Below are positions 21,729-33,299 of a stretch of 64,000 nt of DNA, piece after piece; the stretch's first letter is position 1; each line of letters starts with the position of its first letter. The stretch is from Sanguinoderma infundibulare. Lineage: Eukaryota; Basidiomycota; Agaricomycetes; Polyporales; Polyporaceae. The notes below the pieces were generated by a model. The model had not been told where the DNA came from. It did not search any database and saw nothing but the letters and a program-made list of their open reading frames with translations. The stretch is taken from positions 434,001 to 498,000 of the forward strand of contig JAVLRN010000004.1 in assembly GCA_032821775.1 (NCBI GenBank), written 5' to 3'. Position numbers and translations under genes: made by a program.

Positions 21729-22318
21729 GGTGAGTGGCAGAGTGGCGATGGACCGCGAGATCACAATCGATCAAGTTGTAAGTAAAGTCGAGTTATAAGT
21801 CCAGTCTATTAGTCGTGGGAATCAGCACCTGCCGCCTTCAGGAGTACTCGTCGCTGCCACCATACTTAGTTCTTGTCGTCTGGCACCATTCACGATCCAG
21901 AAAAAATCGCGTACTATATCCAAGAGGGCGTTGCTTGTACACTGGATGAGTAGGATCGTTCGGCATATGCTTCCGCGGATAACGGTCGTGTCGAACGGGC
22001 TTCAGACGAAGCACGTAAGCGACTGCCTTTCGGCCTAAGGATACGTGGAGTTCATATGAAGCAATGGGGGTACATAGAGTGCATATGCATATCTACGAAA
22101 GTTACGAGCATATCATGTTATCAAGCGCGGCATAGGCATAAGTAAGTCATAGAAAGCAAACCAGAGGGTCCAATCCGTGATACATCAAGCCATCGTCGCT
22201 TGATACATACTGCAGCGAAAAAAAGCCGCTCCGGTCATAGCCCTCGAGAGGACCTGCCGCTCATCCCGGCCTCAACCAGTCGGCTCCGTGAGACACGCGC
22301 TCCAATATGCGCATCCTC
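21729..22318. other. intergenic region, no gene seen
   Basis: AT-richer DNA between the F-box copy starting at 21728 and the 3' end of the zinc-finger gene. It holds several ATGCATAT-like words and no ORF of note. Confidence 0.5.
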
Positions 22319-23785
22319 TCACTGCCCTCCGTCCTGCTCGCCGTCGCGGTGCATGTGGCGCTTTCTCCGATAGTACCAGCCATTCCCGTTTCGCTTCCGA
22401 GTCCTCTTGGGTGGCATCGTGATGGCCAACTGAGGACTTCTCTGCGCTGGCTCCCCGGCCTGTTGCGGCGTCGTGATCTGTGCCATTGTCGAGGTCAGAA
22501 TTTGCGGCGCAGTGACACTGAGCAACAAACTGGAGAGCTTACACAAGACGTCGCCTGGTGCGCCCTCATCCTTTCACTCGTATTGAACGGCCTCCAGCAG
22601 TCAGGACACATCCACGTCTCGGAGAGATGCTCCTTCTTGACGTGCACGACGACCTCCTTGATGGCGCCCCCCGAAGCGGCGCACCCTCCCCATTTGCACT
22701 GGACGGGAGATTGCGTTCGCTCCGTTTCCGTGTAGTGCGTGACGAAGTGCTTCTCCACGTTCCATGGGTTGTTGACCCCAATTTCCATCCCGCACGCGCC
22801 GCACTGGACCGTTCTCTTAGCTTTAGGGCGCCTGGATAGCCCCGTCCGAGTGGCGTTCGCTGAGCGTTTGGCCGGGCTGGACGATTTTCCGTAGTGAGGC
22901 GCGCCAGGCGACTTCGAGCGAGCCCGCTTGAGGCGTGCGGGGGTAGACGGGCCAGCGGCGGGCCCATACTGCGGCATCTTCTCGGCAATGCGGGCTGAGC
23001 GACGTAGAGAAGGGGAGGCGGTCTGTTGCGCGTCCTGAAGAATGTCAACGATGATGGTCAGCAGCTGAGCTGATCAAATGCACCAAGATACAGAACATAC
23101 CTCATCGATGATCATGTCCCCACCGTTGCTCTCCGAGACCCAACCCCGCATAGGCTCGTCAAGATCCTCGTCCTCAGAGTACGAAACTACCGGAAAAGCC
23201 TGAGCGACGTCTGAAGTGTTGTCGTCGTCGCTGTTGTCACTGTCGTCGTCCTCGTCACTGTCTTCGCCATAGTCGTCGCACTCAGCCTGATCTTCGTCCC
23301 CTAGCTCCTCGTCCTCGTCCTGACTGTCGTATGCTGAAGCGCCGTCTGTGGCTAGGTAAATTACCGCGTCCTCTCCATCGAATTCGGAGCCGAAGTCATC
23401 CGTCATGACGGACTGGTGCCTAGCAGTGCGCTGGAGCGCGGGCGGTGGTTGGGGGGCATCGGGCTCTTCACCGTCGAGCGTAGCAAGAAGGCGCGAGAAC
23501 GCCTCCGAGTCCTCTCTGGAAGAACTGGGCGTGGTTGGGTCCGTATTCCCGGTAACATTCTTCACATCGTACAATGGTTTGAGGTCTTGGGAATATAATG
23601 GCATGGGCTGAGGAACGATGTTAAGAACTGTGAGTAACAGCAAGCGAAAGGATGCTGAGTACACTACGTACCGGGACTGACGGTTTCCAGTCGGAAGTCA
23701 TGGATTTGGCCGTCTCAAAACTCGCCTGGTAGGCTTCATAATCAAATATTTCAGAAATAGAGAGGGTGCGTGAGAGGTTCTGCAT
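22319..23785 (-). CDS. C2H2 zinc-finger protein with acidic region
   Basis: Four exons (23785-23672, 23607-23101, 23034-22543, 22477-22319) join in frame to 423 residues. The N-terminus (MQNLSRTLSISEIFDYEAY) is followed by a long acidic tract at about 140-185 (GEDSDEDDDSDNSDDDN), a basic Ser/Pro-rich part (KRARSKSPGAP, RSANATRTGLSRRP), and a zinc-binding region at about 290-370 with three Cys/His units: CGACGMEIGVNNPW..HFVTH, CKWGGCAASGG..HVKKEH and CPDCWRPFNTSERMRAH..C. The tail is very basic (MPPKRTRKRNGNG). It is probably a nuclear DNA-binding regulator; no target is known. It is single-copy in the window and sits inside the F-box array without sharing its repeats. Confidence 0.75.
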
Positions 23786-25193
23786 GATGGAAAGCTAGAG
23801 CGTTGTGGTGGTGTCACAAAGACGGAGGGCGATTGGCGGGTCGAAAGGTCGAGTTCGTGCTTGCGAGAGGCGGATAGCGGTCAGTGAGGAGACTTGGTGC
23901 CGTTCCATCCTGTATTTAACCGTGAGCGACTGGAGCGGACTAAGAAAGCCATACGGACCATCTCCGCCACGAACGCTTTGCTCAGACAATGGATACCTGG
24001 GCCTGAAGGTCTCGGGCTGGTATTGCACAGTCCAGCAATTCCACATCTGGCAAGAATAAGTCAGCTTCTCTGGCTCGCTAGAAACGGATCCACGCGCAGC
24101 CACGGCCTTTGCATGCAAAGCGGCCAACCATGTGCGGCGGGAGGAGCGCCATGGACTACCGACCTTTGTTCTTCGCTGGCCCAACCACACACCACCTCGC
24201 CTCCACGCGGCACAGCCATCGTATCTGTGGCCCTCTGGAGCGCTGGAAAGGCGGAGACTCATTGTCTAGAGTGGCGTGCCATATCAATGCGCGCGGTCCC
24301 TCGCGGCTGTGCCACTGATGTGCCCCCGACGTTGAAAAGATAATGTCAAAGCGTTTGTTGCCAAATTAACTTAGCTGCCGGAAGAGCTTCTGCCGTCACG
24401 GTATTGTCTCCTGCCATCCGATGACTTCCGTTGTAGCGTTGTGCGACAAGATGAGGCGTTTCGGATCCCAACAATGCGGGTTCGAAAGTTCCTTAATCCG
24501 ACCAAATTATTTCAGGCCATTACGCCCAAAAACAATCAGGTTAACGATGTCATTTACAGACATAATTTTTGGACTTAGGGCCCCGTGCAAGATGTGTGGG
24601 CGGAAGCAGAGTGCATTGTGGCTTCGGAACGGCATCGTCACCAACAGGAAAGACGACGCACCTGACAATCGTAGGGCCAATCTCGAAGCGTTGTGCACGT
24701 ATCGGCTATTCGTCTGAAATCAAGCACGTCAGACAAGCTCGCTTTTGGACACCTCGAACTGCCAAAGATCTACTTACGAAAGTTGGGAAGACCGACACGG
24801 ACAACGGCGGTAGTAGGACGGGCCGGTACGCTGGTAGTCGAACGGCCATCTGGATCTGCGCATGCTCGTGCGCTCGAATCCCGGTGTAGGACGTTGACTG
24901 CGACATGCGCGCTTATCCAATGTCTCGAACATCGAGTATTTCTGTACGTCTGTATCCGATAACATCTCAAAGACTGACAGTGATACTACCCATTGAGCTC
25001 ACCACCATTTGAATGCGACCATCGCCCGACACATCGCGACACATGTACATGTGGGGGGTTCAGACAAGTCCAACGATGATCTGACACCCTGCCAGCCATG
25101 AGAAGTACAGGTCGGATACAAAACGCATCTCGGCTCGAACAGCATCCTAAATTCCACGGAGCGCAGCAGAGTCCTGTCGAGCGTCCAACGTGC
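23786..25193. other. 1.4-kb region without a supported gene
   Basis: The left part should contain the zinc-finger gene promoter. Plus-strand ORFs around 24421-24962 are short and overlap each other in shadow frames. The last 200 bp matches the downstream flank of the related F-box copies ending at 19865 and 36863. Confidence 0.45.
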
Positions 25194-27061
25194 TCAAAGA
25201 AAGCACGAATATGGTGGCCTACGGCCGGATGGCTAGAAAGAGCAGCAACGTCAGATTCAGAAGGATCCCTTCGGCTCGCATACATTCAAACCAGGAAGAA
25301 CTTGAACGACTCACGAAGAAAGCGACCCCATCGTCCGTAAGTTCGGACCACGTCAGAGACATATCATCGCCGTTCGCATTGTCCGTAGGAAACCTGCATT
25401 CCACCGGAATGCACGTCACGGTGATCGGCAGGCTCGTCCGAATCGGCGTCGCCCCATCCAATCCCTTCGACTCGGGAGAAGCGATGACCTCGTCCAGCTC
25501 GAAGTGCTCTCGTGCTGCAAGGACGTCCGGGTCGTCCGGGGCCTGCTTTGACTTTGCGCACGAGTGGACTTCGAGCACGAAGACGGTGTAGCGTTCAGGT
25601 CTGCCGAGGTCAGACGGCTCGTTCCTAGGCCAGAACAGCGCGCACTTGGGCCCGAACGCGGACATGTAGGGTTCCGACCGTCGGTGAGGTACGAGCCGCG
25701 TTCCACGGGGACCCCATTCCGTCCAGTCGACGACGTGAGGGTGCGGGCTAGGCGGTCCGAGTGACTGGAGGTGGTTGGCGAACGTGGCGAATGGCACGAG
25801 AAGGAGGAAATCTTGGTATGTGTCGAGTTCGGGCGGTCGCACTTCATAGGACATTGCGAAGACTGTCGAGGCTGAGTCGTGATGAAATGGTGGGGCGCCG
25901 TGGCTGCAGAGCGAAGGGACACGTGATCCGATCCAGCGCGGGAAAGGCCTCGCATTCTCTCTGATGGGCGGCAAGCGAAGGACAAGGATGGAGCGGGCAG
26001 GATATTGTGTGTCATGAGGATCGAGAGTATCCATGGCGGGAAGGGATGGATCGATTTCACAGACGACTATGCTGTAGGGTGTCAGGAGGAGGACATGTCT
26101 GTCGTCCAGAAAGCGGAACGTCGGACTCTTCTTAGATGGCTACACATGATGTAAATAGCATGCCTTTTGCAAAAACAGAGGGTCAACTCACGAGCGTGTA
26201 GACCATCACACCAGTCTTCCAGTTCCAAATATCCAACGCCACGGTGGAGTGTAAGCCAATCAGGTCGCCCTGCACTTGCTGTAGATAGTTCAGGCCGACA
26301 TCGAAAGCAGGCTGCTGACTTGCCGGATGATATGTTGTAACCTCTTCAGACAAAGAAAGAACGTGGCATTCAGTAGTTCTGGGGAAATAGATCAGCCCTG
26401 GAACGTGGGGTATGCGTACTGGTGGCACACACTGCGGCAGACCACCAATCGGTTCTCCCTGTACTACCAGAAGGTCTTGAGATGCATCCACAATAGCACG
26501 GCGGACACGTAGCTGCAGCGAGCGCAAGTCGTACATTCGGTTTTCCTCCTTGATACCTCTGATGGTTGATGCTGGACGGAACAGCTCGAGATGATCGTCG
26601 GGCTTCACTATAGTCACAAAGAAACCTCCGCTGAACGTCAAAGGGTTCAAATACGAAGTCGGGCGCGACGAATGGTGAACCAAGTAGGGTGTATCATCGA
26701 GGGCCAAAGAGGCGGAGCGCCATGCTGATTGGTACGCTCTGAGCACATCCAGGCGTTCTGAAACAGATGCGCCGTTGCTTTCGACGGGTCCGTTGGCCAT
26801 AGATGCATAGCTGAGCTCGCGCTTCAGCTCCAGAACAGGAACATCGGTGACGTCCCGCAATTGGCGGCAGACCTAATCAACGACCGTTGTTACAAATGCA
26901 AAGACATGACAGAGATTGAAGATGACATCGATGAAGCATCGCACCTTGCGGCATGCTACAAGATCTGGAATGTCGAGCTTTGAGAGTACGGCGATCTGTA
27001 GCTCCGAGGGGAGTGAGAGAAGTAGCGAGGAAGAGCGCAAGTCTTGATTTGTGGAAGACAT
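25194..27061 (-). CDS. F-box array member, apparently intact
   Basis: Start ATG at 27061 gives MSSTNQDLRSSSLLLSLPSE and LQIAVLSKLDIPDLVACRKV, a good F-box. Exon 2 (VCRQLRDVTDVPVLELKREL) is followed by FSGGFFVTIVKPDDHLELFR, RGIKEENRMYDLRSLQLRV, GEPIGGLPQ, LSLSEEVTTYHPASQQPAF and LDIWNWKTGVMVY. The long exon has PTFRFLDDRHVLLLTPYSIV, FLLLVPFATFANHL, VVDWTEWGPRGTRLVPHRR, SAFGPKCALF, ASPESKGLDG and IRTSLPITVTCIPVE. The last exon is shortened by nine bases relative to the copy at 34988 but stays in frame (PSGRRPPYSCFL, stop at 25194-25196). It belongs to the subfamily with the copies at 19865 and 34988. Confidence 0.8.
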
Positions 27062-27517
27062 TGCCAGCGGCGGAACGATGGTATGCGGTGGTAGAGGACA
27101 AGACTCGAGATCCATTGCTCTCGACAGGCGCCGTCGTGGGGACCTTAGTGCCACGTGCTTCACGCGCGCTCGGACGACTCGGGCAATCTCCCCGCCCTCG
27201 AAATAGTTGTCAAAGGTACCTGTAATCTGTTGCTGCCATCTGAAACAAGCATCATGAAGTACATCGACCTCACAGACCGTGCATTCAACATGATATCAAC
27301 GCTGGTGCACTCCAAGCCGCCCACTGATATTCCGCTTCATCGACGAGAAATACCGGTTGCTCGCATCACCCGACGTTGGACCGTACTGCGTCACCGCACT
27401 CACTATCTTCGGGGATCAAACACAGACAGATCCTGCTCTCCTGCCTTTCCGTCATTTCGATTCAGATATGTACCTATCCAAGTCGCGCGACAGGACAACA
27501 GTCATACTCGACGGTGC
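27062..27517. other. intergenic region between F-box copies
   Basis: Promoter side of the copy starting at 27061 and downstream flank of the copy ending at 27518. The part at about 27330-27480 resembles 38890-39030, the flank of the copy ending at 39079, showing a shared duplicated 3' flank. No gene is supported. Confidence 0.5.
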
Positions 27518-29393
27518 TCAGATGAAGCACGTAAGAACAGGATGGGGCGGCGGAACGAAAAAGGCATTCGTCTGAAAACAGGCATGTGGGACACGTCCGC
27601 TCGTGGACTCATCCAGCCAGTGACAACTTACGAAGACGATCACACCATCGTCCGTGAGCACAAGCGCCGCCGGAAATCTGTCCTCCTTCGACTCCCACTG
27701 GACATCCATCGGAATGCGCGTCACGGTGATAGGCAGGCTCGTCCGGACAACACCGTCGAGGCCCTCCGACCCGCCTCCGACCTCATCCAGGTCAAACACC
27801 TCCCGGGCCGCGACGACGTCAGGATGCTCCGGAGCCTGTCGAGACTTGGCGCACAGGTGGACTTGGAACACGAAGACGCTGTAGCGTTGTGAATCCGGAG
27901 AGTCGTCCCCATGACTGTAGCACACCGCGCACTTGGGGCCAAAAGCTGAGAAGGCTCTTGGAATCGCTCGTTGGCCATCCCGGTGGCGCAGAAGCCGTGT
28001 TCCGTGAGGACCCCATTCCGCCCAGTGGACGACCCGAGGACTCAAACGTGGACCGGGAGGCCGAGGAGACCGGAGCTACGTGGAGAGTGTGGCGAACGGG
28101 ACCAGAAGGACAAATTGGGATTCTTCGTACGTGTCGGATGAGGTTTCGCTCTCCGGCATCGACACTAGCACTGAAAACCAGATTGCGAAGAGAGTAAGGG
28201 CGGGATTGTAGTGAACTGGGCAGCGATCGCGTGAGAAGAGGTCATCGGGTTTGAAGATGGCGTTCTTTGTCATAGGCGGCAGGCGGAGGATGAGGATAAG
28301 GGAAGGTCTGGGAAGCTGTAGATCGTTGGGTTTCGTGCCTGCGAGGGCGGGATCGATTTCGCAGACGATTAAGCCATCGTCGGTAAGGAGAAGGACATGC
28401 TGTCCGTCCAGGAAGCGGAAGGCCTCAACTTTGAAGTCCGGATTCCTGCATCGCTGGACGTAGTGTCAGTAACGCTAATCTCGTGGAATCTGGATGTCGA
28501 CTTACGGCAACCAATGCTCCATTCTTCCAATTCCATATATACAGCGTGACGTCGTCGACGTTCTGGTAGCACATGCCTAGAAGGTCGCCCTGCACTTGTA
28601 ACCCATACCAGCCTATCGCAGCCTGCACTTGAAACCCATGCCAGCCTATCCAACCCTCCCCGAGCGTGAAGAGTGGGAGATGACACTCCGGATGTTGGGC
28701 TACACTCTCGTCAGAGAGGGACAAAGTTGAAAGGACGGCATACAACAGTTCTGAGGAAATGGATTAGCCAGAGAGCAAGATATGTTTTCGACACGTACTG
28801 GCCGTCACTTGGCAGCAGGCCAATAATCAGGAGAAGGTTTTGTGATGTGTCTACAACAACACGATGGACATCGCACTGGAGTGAGCTTGTATTGTACATC
28901 CGTGTTTGCGGCTTGATGCGTCTGATCGTCGATGCTGGACGGAAGAGCTCGAGATGATCAGGTGTAGCACTCGAAAAGAAACCTCCGCTGAAGCCAAAGG
29001 ACTGGCGCTGGAAATGGCGAGCCAAGTAGGGTGTACTGTCGGGGGTCAAAGAGGCGGAGCGCCATGCTGACTGGTACGCTCGGAGCGCGTCCAGGCATTC
29101 TGAGGCAGATGCGCCGTTGCTTTCGACGGGTCCGTCGACCATCGATGCATAGCTGAGCTCGCGCTCCAGCTCAAGAACAGGAACATCGGCGACGTCCCGC
29201 AATTGGCGGCAGACTTAATCGAAACGACCGTCGTTACAGAAGCGAAGGTTTGACGGAAATCGGAGACGACACATCGCACCTTGCGGCATGCGACGAGATC
29301 TGCTACGTCGAGCTCTGCGAGCACGGCGATCTGTAGCTCGGAGTGGAGTGCAAGGAGTGGTGAAGCCAAGTACGAGTCATTTGTGAAGGTCAT
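27518..29393 (-). pseudogene. F-box array member with frame-breaking insertion
   Basis: Start ATG at 29393 (MTFTNDSYLASPLLALHSEL, then QIAVLAELDVADLVACRKV); the usual LPSEL has become LHSEL. Exon 2 is complete (LELERELSYASMVDGPVESN, FSGGFFSS, TRMYNTSSLQCDVHRVVVD). In exon 3 the conserved VCRPLSLSDE is broken by seven extra bases near 28730 (after CGTCCTTT), which puts the main frame onto a TGA. Exon 3 also contains a 33-bp direct duplication (about 28586-28651) that repeats GW(H/Y)G(F/L)QVQ. The long exon and the tail (FFVPPPHPVLTCFI, stop at 27518-27520) are open. Use of another acceptor could restore frame, so inactivation is likely but not certain. Confidence 0.7.
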
Positions 29394-29850
29394 TGAGGTA
29401 GCGAGGAAGAGCGGGCGAGGGGATCAAGCGAGAGACTGCAACATCATGGAAGGGCCGGATGTATTAAAGTCGTGGGATAGTGCACACAGCAGGGAGGAAC
29501 GAGGAACGGAAATCGGTCTCACTCTCCCGGGGCTTCGCATCGACGACAGGGATCCAGGTCCTAAGTCCTGTGATGAGTCTACAGCAACATGATGGGCATG
29601 GCACTAGAGGGAGCTGGTATTTTCCATCCGCGCGAGATCAGCTATGTCGAACTTTGACAGTATACCGATCTGCAGCTCCGAGGCGAGTGACAGACGTGGA
29701 TAATGAGCGTGCAGGTGATGGAAGACACTGCCAGTCGCGGAGCGGTGGCATGCGGGGATGGTTGACGACAAGACTCGATATCGACAAACACCGCGGTGCG
29801 GATTGGATGTGGTTCCCCGGGCACGTGGCGCATAGAGGTTTGCGTTCATC
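29394..29850 (-). pseudogene. chimeric F-box relic (F-box exon fused to part of exon 2)
   Basis: The minus strand has a partial F-box (LASELQIGILSKFDIADL) fused directly to a piece normally found in the middle of exon 2 (ARMENTSSLQCHAHHVAVD), with intron 1 and the start of exon 2 deleted. Frameshifts and stops follow. A closely similar relic with the same junction lies at about 59230-59545. Both sit just upstream of an F-box copy, so the relic was part of a larger duplicated block. Confidence 0.65.
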
Positions 29851-29947
29851 GCACTCGCCTCCGCACTGGTCGTTCAGTGCTGCGACACGGTTTAGATTAA
29901 GATCTGTACCCATCCCGTCAAAGGACAATGATCATACCAAAACGTGT

Positions 29948-31765
29948 TCAAATAAAGCACGTGAGGACGTAATGAGAGGGAGGAACGTCAGCGCCTTTAG
30001 TCTGAACACAATGTCCAGGGGGTCAGAAAATGTCCCTCCAGGTGTAGCACCAACAAGAACTCACAAACAGCACCACGCCGTCGTCCGTGAGCAACAGCCG
30101 CTGCGGATATCTGAGATCATCCAAGGACCATTGGACGGCATGATCCACCGCAATGCGTGTAACGCTGACAGGCATGCTGGTCTGGATGACACCGTCACCG
30201 AACGCCGCAGAGCCGCGGACGACGTCATCCAGCTCGAAGAACTGCCGCGCGGCGACGACGTCCGGGTCGTCCGGGGCCTGTCGGGACTTGGCGGCGCACG
30301 GGTGCACCTCGAACATGAAGATGCTGTACCGAATAGTGTCCGGAAAGCCCAAGTCTCGGCGGTGCTGGCAGCACAACGCGACCTCAGGCCCGAACGTGGA
30401 GGTGGTGCCAGTGAGCGGGTCCCCTCGAATAGAGATGAGTCGCGTTCCACCAGGACCCCATTCCGCCCAGTCGACAACCCGAGGACTCGGATGTGGACCG
30501 GGGGACCGAGGGGACCGGAGCGCCCTGGAGAATGTGGAAAGCGGCACCAGGAGGAGAAATATTTCGTATGTTTTGGATGGGAATATGCTGTCCGGGATCG
30601 GTACGTCCACTGAAAACCAGATTGCGAAGAGAGTCGAGGCCGGATCGTAGTGAAACGGCGGGGTGTCGCGTGAGAAGAGATCAGCGGAGGTGAAGACCGC
30701 ATCCTTTGCCATAGGCGGGAAAAGGAAGATAACGGAAGAGCTAGGAAATTGTGAGTCGTTGAGGTCTGTGACTGCGAGGGCGGGGTCGATTTGGCAGGCG
30801 ATTAAGCCGTCTTCGGCAAGGAGAAGGACATGTCGCTCGTCCAGGAAGCGGAAGACAAAGGTTTGGTTGTTGTACCGCTAAAGGTGGTGTGAGCTGTGTT
30901 CCTCTTGCAGAAACAGAACACACACTCACGTAGACCATTGCTCCAGTCTTCCAGTTGAATATGCACAGCGTGTCGTGATGGTGACCCCCATTGCGGAATG
31001 CTAGAAGGTCACCCCGGACTCGTGGCCCACGTAACGAGGTCACGCCCACGACCTTGAACATGGGCAGTTGACACGCGGGATGGGGTGCTGCCGTCTCGTC
31101 GGACAGGGACAACGGGCGGCATAGGAGAGTTCTGAGCTAATATGTTAGCTAATGAACGGAAGACGTTTTCGACATGTACTGAAGGTCATTCGGCGGCCGG
31201 CCAATTACCAGAACAAGGTCCTGTGATACATCTATAGCAACTGCGTCGACGATCAACTGGAGTGTGTCCAGATTGTACATCCGCGTTTGCGCCTCGATGC
31301 CTCTGATTCTCGATGCCGGCCTGAAGAGCTCGAGATGACCAGGTGTAACACTTGCAAAGAAACCTCCGCTGAACCTCAATGACCGGCGCTGCGAATCGCT
31401 TCCCAAATAGGGCGTATGGTCGGGGGTCAGGGAGGAGGTGCGCCATGCCGACTGGTATGCTTGGAGCGCATCCAGGCGTTCTGAAATAGATGCACCGTTG
31501 CTTTCGACGGACCCGTCGACCATGGATGCATAGCTTAGCTCGCGCCTTAGCTCCAGAACAGGAACGTCGGCGACGTCCCGCAGTTGGCGGCAGACCTAAC
31601 AAACAAGAGTTGTCACGACAACGAGCAACCGGAGCTGAACCATCTCACCTGGCGGCATGCGACGAGATCTGCGACGTCAAGCTTTGAGAGTATTTCCACC
31701 TGCAGCTCAGAGGGGAGCTCAAGGAGTGGTAAAGATGAGCGCAAGTGATCGTTTGTAGAAGACAT
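29948..31765 (-). CDS. F-box array member, apparently intact
   Basis: Start ATG at 31765 (MSSTNDHLRSSLPLLELPSE, then LQVEILSKLDVADLVACRQV). Exon 2 has ELSYASMVDGSVESN, LRFSGGFFASVTPGHLELF, GIEAQTRMYNLDTLQLIVD and DVSQDLVLVIGRP. Exon 3 has CRPLSLSDETAAPHPACQLP and LCIFNWKTGAMVY. The long exon has FVFRFLDERHVLLLAEDGLI, FLLLVPLSTFSRAL, VVDWAEWGPGGTRLISI, STFGPEVALCC, RQAPDDPDVVAARQFFELDD and TDDGVVLFVS. The last exon encodes TKGADVPPSHYVLTCFI, stop at 29948-29950. All exons are open. One difference is STFGPEVAL where others have SAFGPKCAL. Confidence 0.78.
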
Positions 31766-31954
31766 TGGTAGTGAACGTTTGAACGGGGGAATGGTTTCAT
31801 GTTTCTTACTCTAGATATAAGACTACAAGACATTACAAAATCGATCAACGCGCGTCAAATAAAGTAATAAGTTCATTGTATTCGTGGGAATCAGCGTCCT
31901 CCCCGCTATCGGGCCTCGATTCACCTTGCCATACACCTGCCACTCGTTACCTCC

Positions 31955-32930
31955 ATGCACATACTGGCTCTATCCTCCTCTAGCAAACAGCGAGACGAGC
32001 TCCCGAGATTCAAGAAGAGGACGGGCACGATTGTTGCGTACAACACCGTGTTCTTCCCACCCCGCGACATCGTCGAAATGCAGCTCGTGGGCGGCGCGGC
32101 GAAGAAGCTCCTGTCGCTGGTCTTGCAAGCGTACTGGGAATGTCGTTCATGGATTTTGCTGAGGGAGGGGATCTAGCGTTTGGCACAGAGATATAGGCGG
32201 ATTGCATGGCCTGTTTTTGGTACGTCCGATTTTCTTCCCAGTCGATCTTGCCGTCGCTCGCATCGGCGTCGAGTACCGCCTCGCCTGTCTCGAGGCCAAC
32301 ACAGAGTTCTTGCGGTGCGCGCCGCCCTCCATCGAGACAATCCTCATGCGTTTCGAGTTCCCGCTGTGCTCTGGCGCCCCCTCGGGCTGCATTCCACTGG
32401 GAGCTGGAGGAGCTTGCTTCGGGCTGGCGCGGATTTGACCTCGGCATCATCTCGCTTCCCACGGTGGATCGGAAGATCGAGGTGCTGTTTCAAGCTCACC
32501 CACCCGAGTGTCTGTTGAAGGGGGGCTCCGAAATCAAAGTACAGGTATGTCTCTATTTGCATATTGTGTAGGAACGTGATGGCCGAGCAGCTGAACGGGA
32601 ACACTGCCTAGGGCATCTTGGAGACGTTCGTGAAACGGGTGATGCCGAAGACTCATGCGCGGCCGGGGGATGATCACCATTGTCATGGTGGCGTAGATGG
32701 TTTCAGTACGTGACGTGATATCACCCTAGGATCAATGCGAGTATGGCTTAGATCATTTAAACTCAGCCTGGTCGAGCTCTGGTGATGGGAGGTCAAAATC
32801 TAGTGCTTCGCTTGGGGGAGGTGGGAGATACGTCAATCGACAGAACGACCTGGACGACAACGGCCAGACGGAGGGGCACACACTTAACAGGTGCACACTG
32901 ATGCCAGGAAATAAACTTTGAGCTAGAACT
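31955..32930 (+). pseudogene. second gene family, relic 1 (unidentified)
   Basis: A start-like ATG at 31955 opens MHILALSSSSKQRDELPRF, then KKRTGTIVAYNTVFFPPRD and MQLVGGAAKKLLSLVLQAYW. Further pieces follow in changed frames: VEYRLACLEANTEFLRCAP, ELASGWRGFDLGIISLPTVD, KIEVLFQAHPPECLLKGG, and after a GTATGT..TAG intron GILETFVKRVMPKTHARPG. Each piece reads as protein, but the joins require frame changes, so this looks like a decaying gene. The 3' part (32530-32930) recurs at 37590-37985, the 5' part recurs at 41240-41400, and an inverted copy lies at 33390-33960. I do not recognise the family. Confidence 0.45.
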
Positions 32931-33016
32931 AGATCGTACTCGCCTCCACACTCTCCGATGCAAACGAGAGTAAAATTTGCGGTGTGACATGAAGTAATGG
33001 TTGTATCATAGAGTGC

Positions 33017-33290
33017 TCAAATAAAGCACGTCAAAACGGGATCAGGCCGGGTGTTCGTGTCGCGGCCGCTCGTCTGCACGCAGCGTCAGAAGAGACCCTC
33101 GGGGCTCGCTTGCACTCAAACCAGGAAGACACTCACAAAGCAAACCACGCCGTCGTCCGTGAGCGCGACTCAAAGCAGAAATATGCACTCTGGGAGCACC
33201 TAAAACTTGTACTTCCACCGGGACGCGCGTCACGCTGATCGGCACGCTCGTCCGAATCGTCGCGCCGTCTACGAATCGAGCGTCATACGC
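33017..33290 (-). pseudogene. F-box array relic, C-terminal end only
   Basis: Only the end of the long exon (DARFVDGATIRTSVPISVTR, VPVEVQV) and the last exon (TSGRDTNTRPDPVLTCFI, stop at 33017-33019) remain. To the right, from about 33300, the sequence changes into the second, unidentified gene family, so this is a chimeric junction between the two families. Confidence 0.65.
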
Positions 33291-33299
33291 CTCCGAGTA

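Noticed and set aside
23795..24262. A 155-codon ORF upstream of the zinc-finger gene
   Set aside because: No splice signals, Arg/Ser-rich shadow composition and location in the promoter region.
24569..24717. CKMCGRKQSALWLRNG as a GATA-type zinc finger
   Set aside because: Only the first CxxC pair is present, the second is missing at the right spacing, and no surrounding gene structure supports it.
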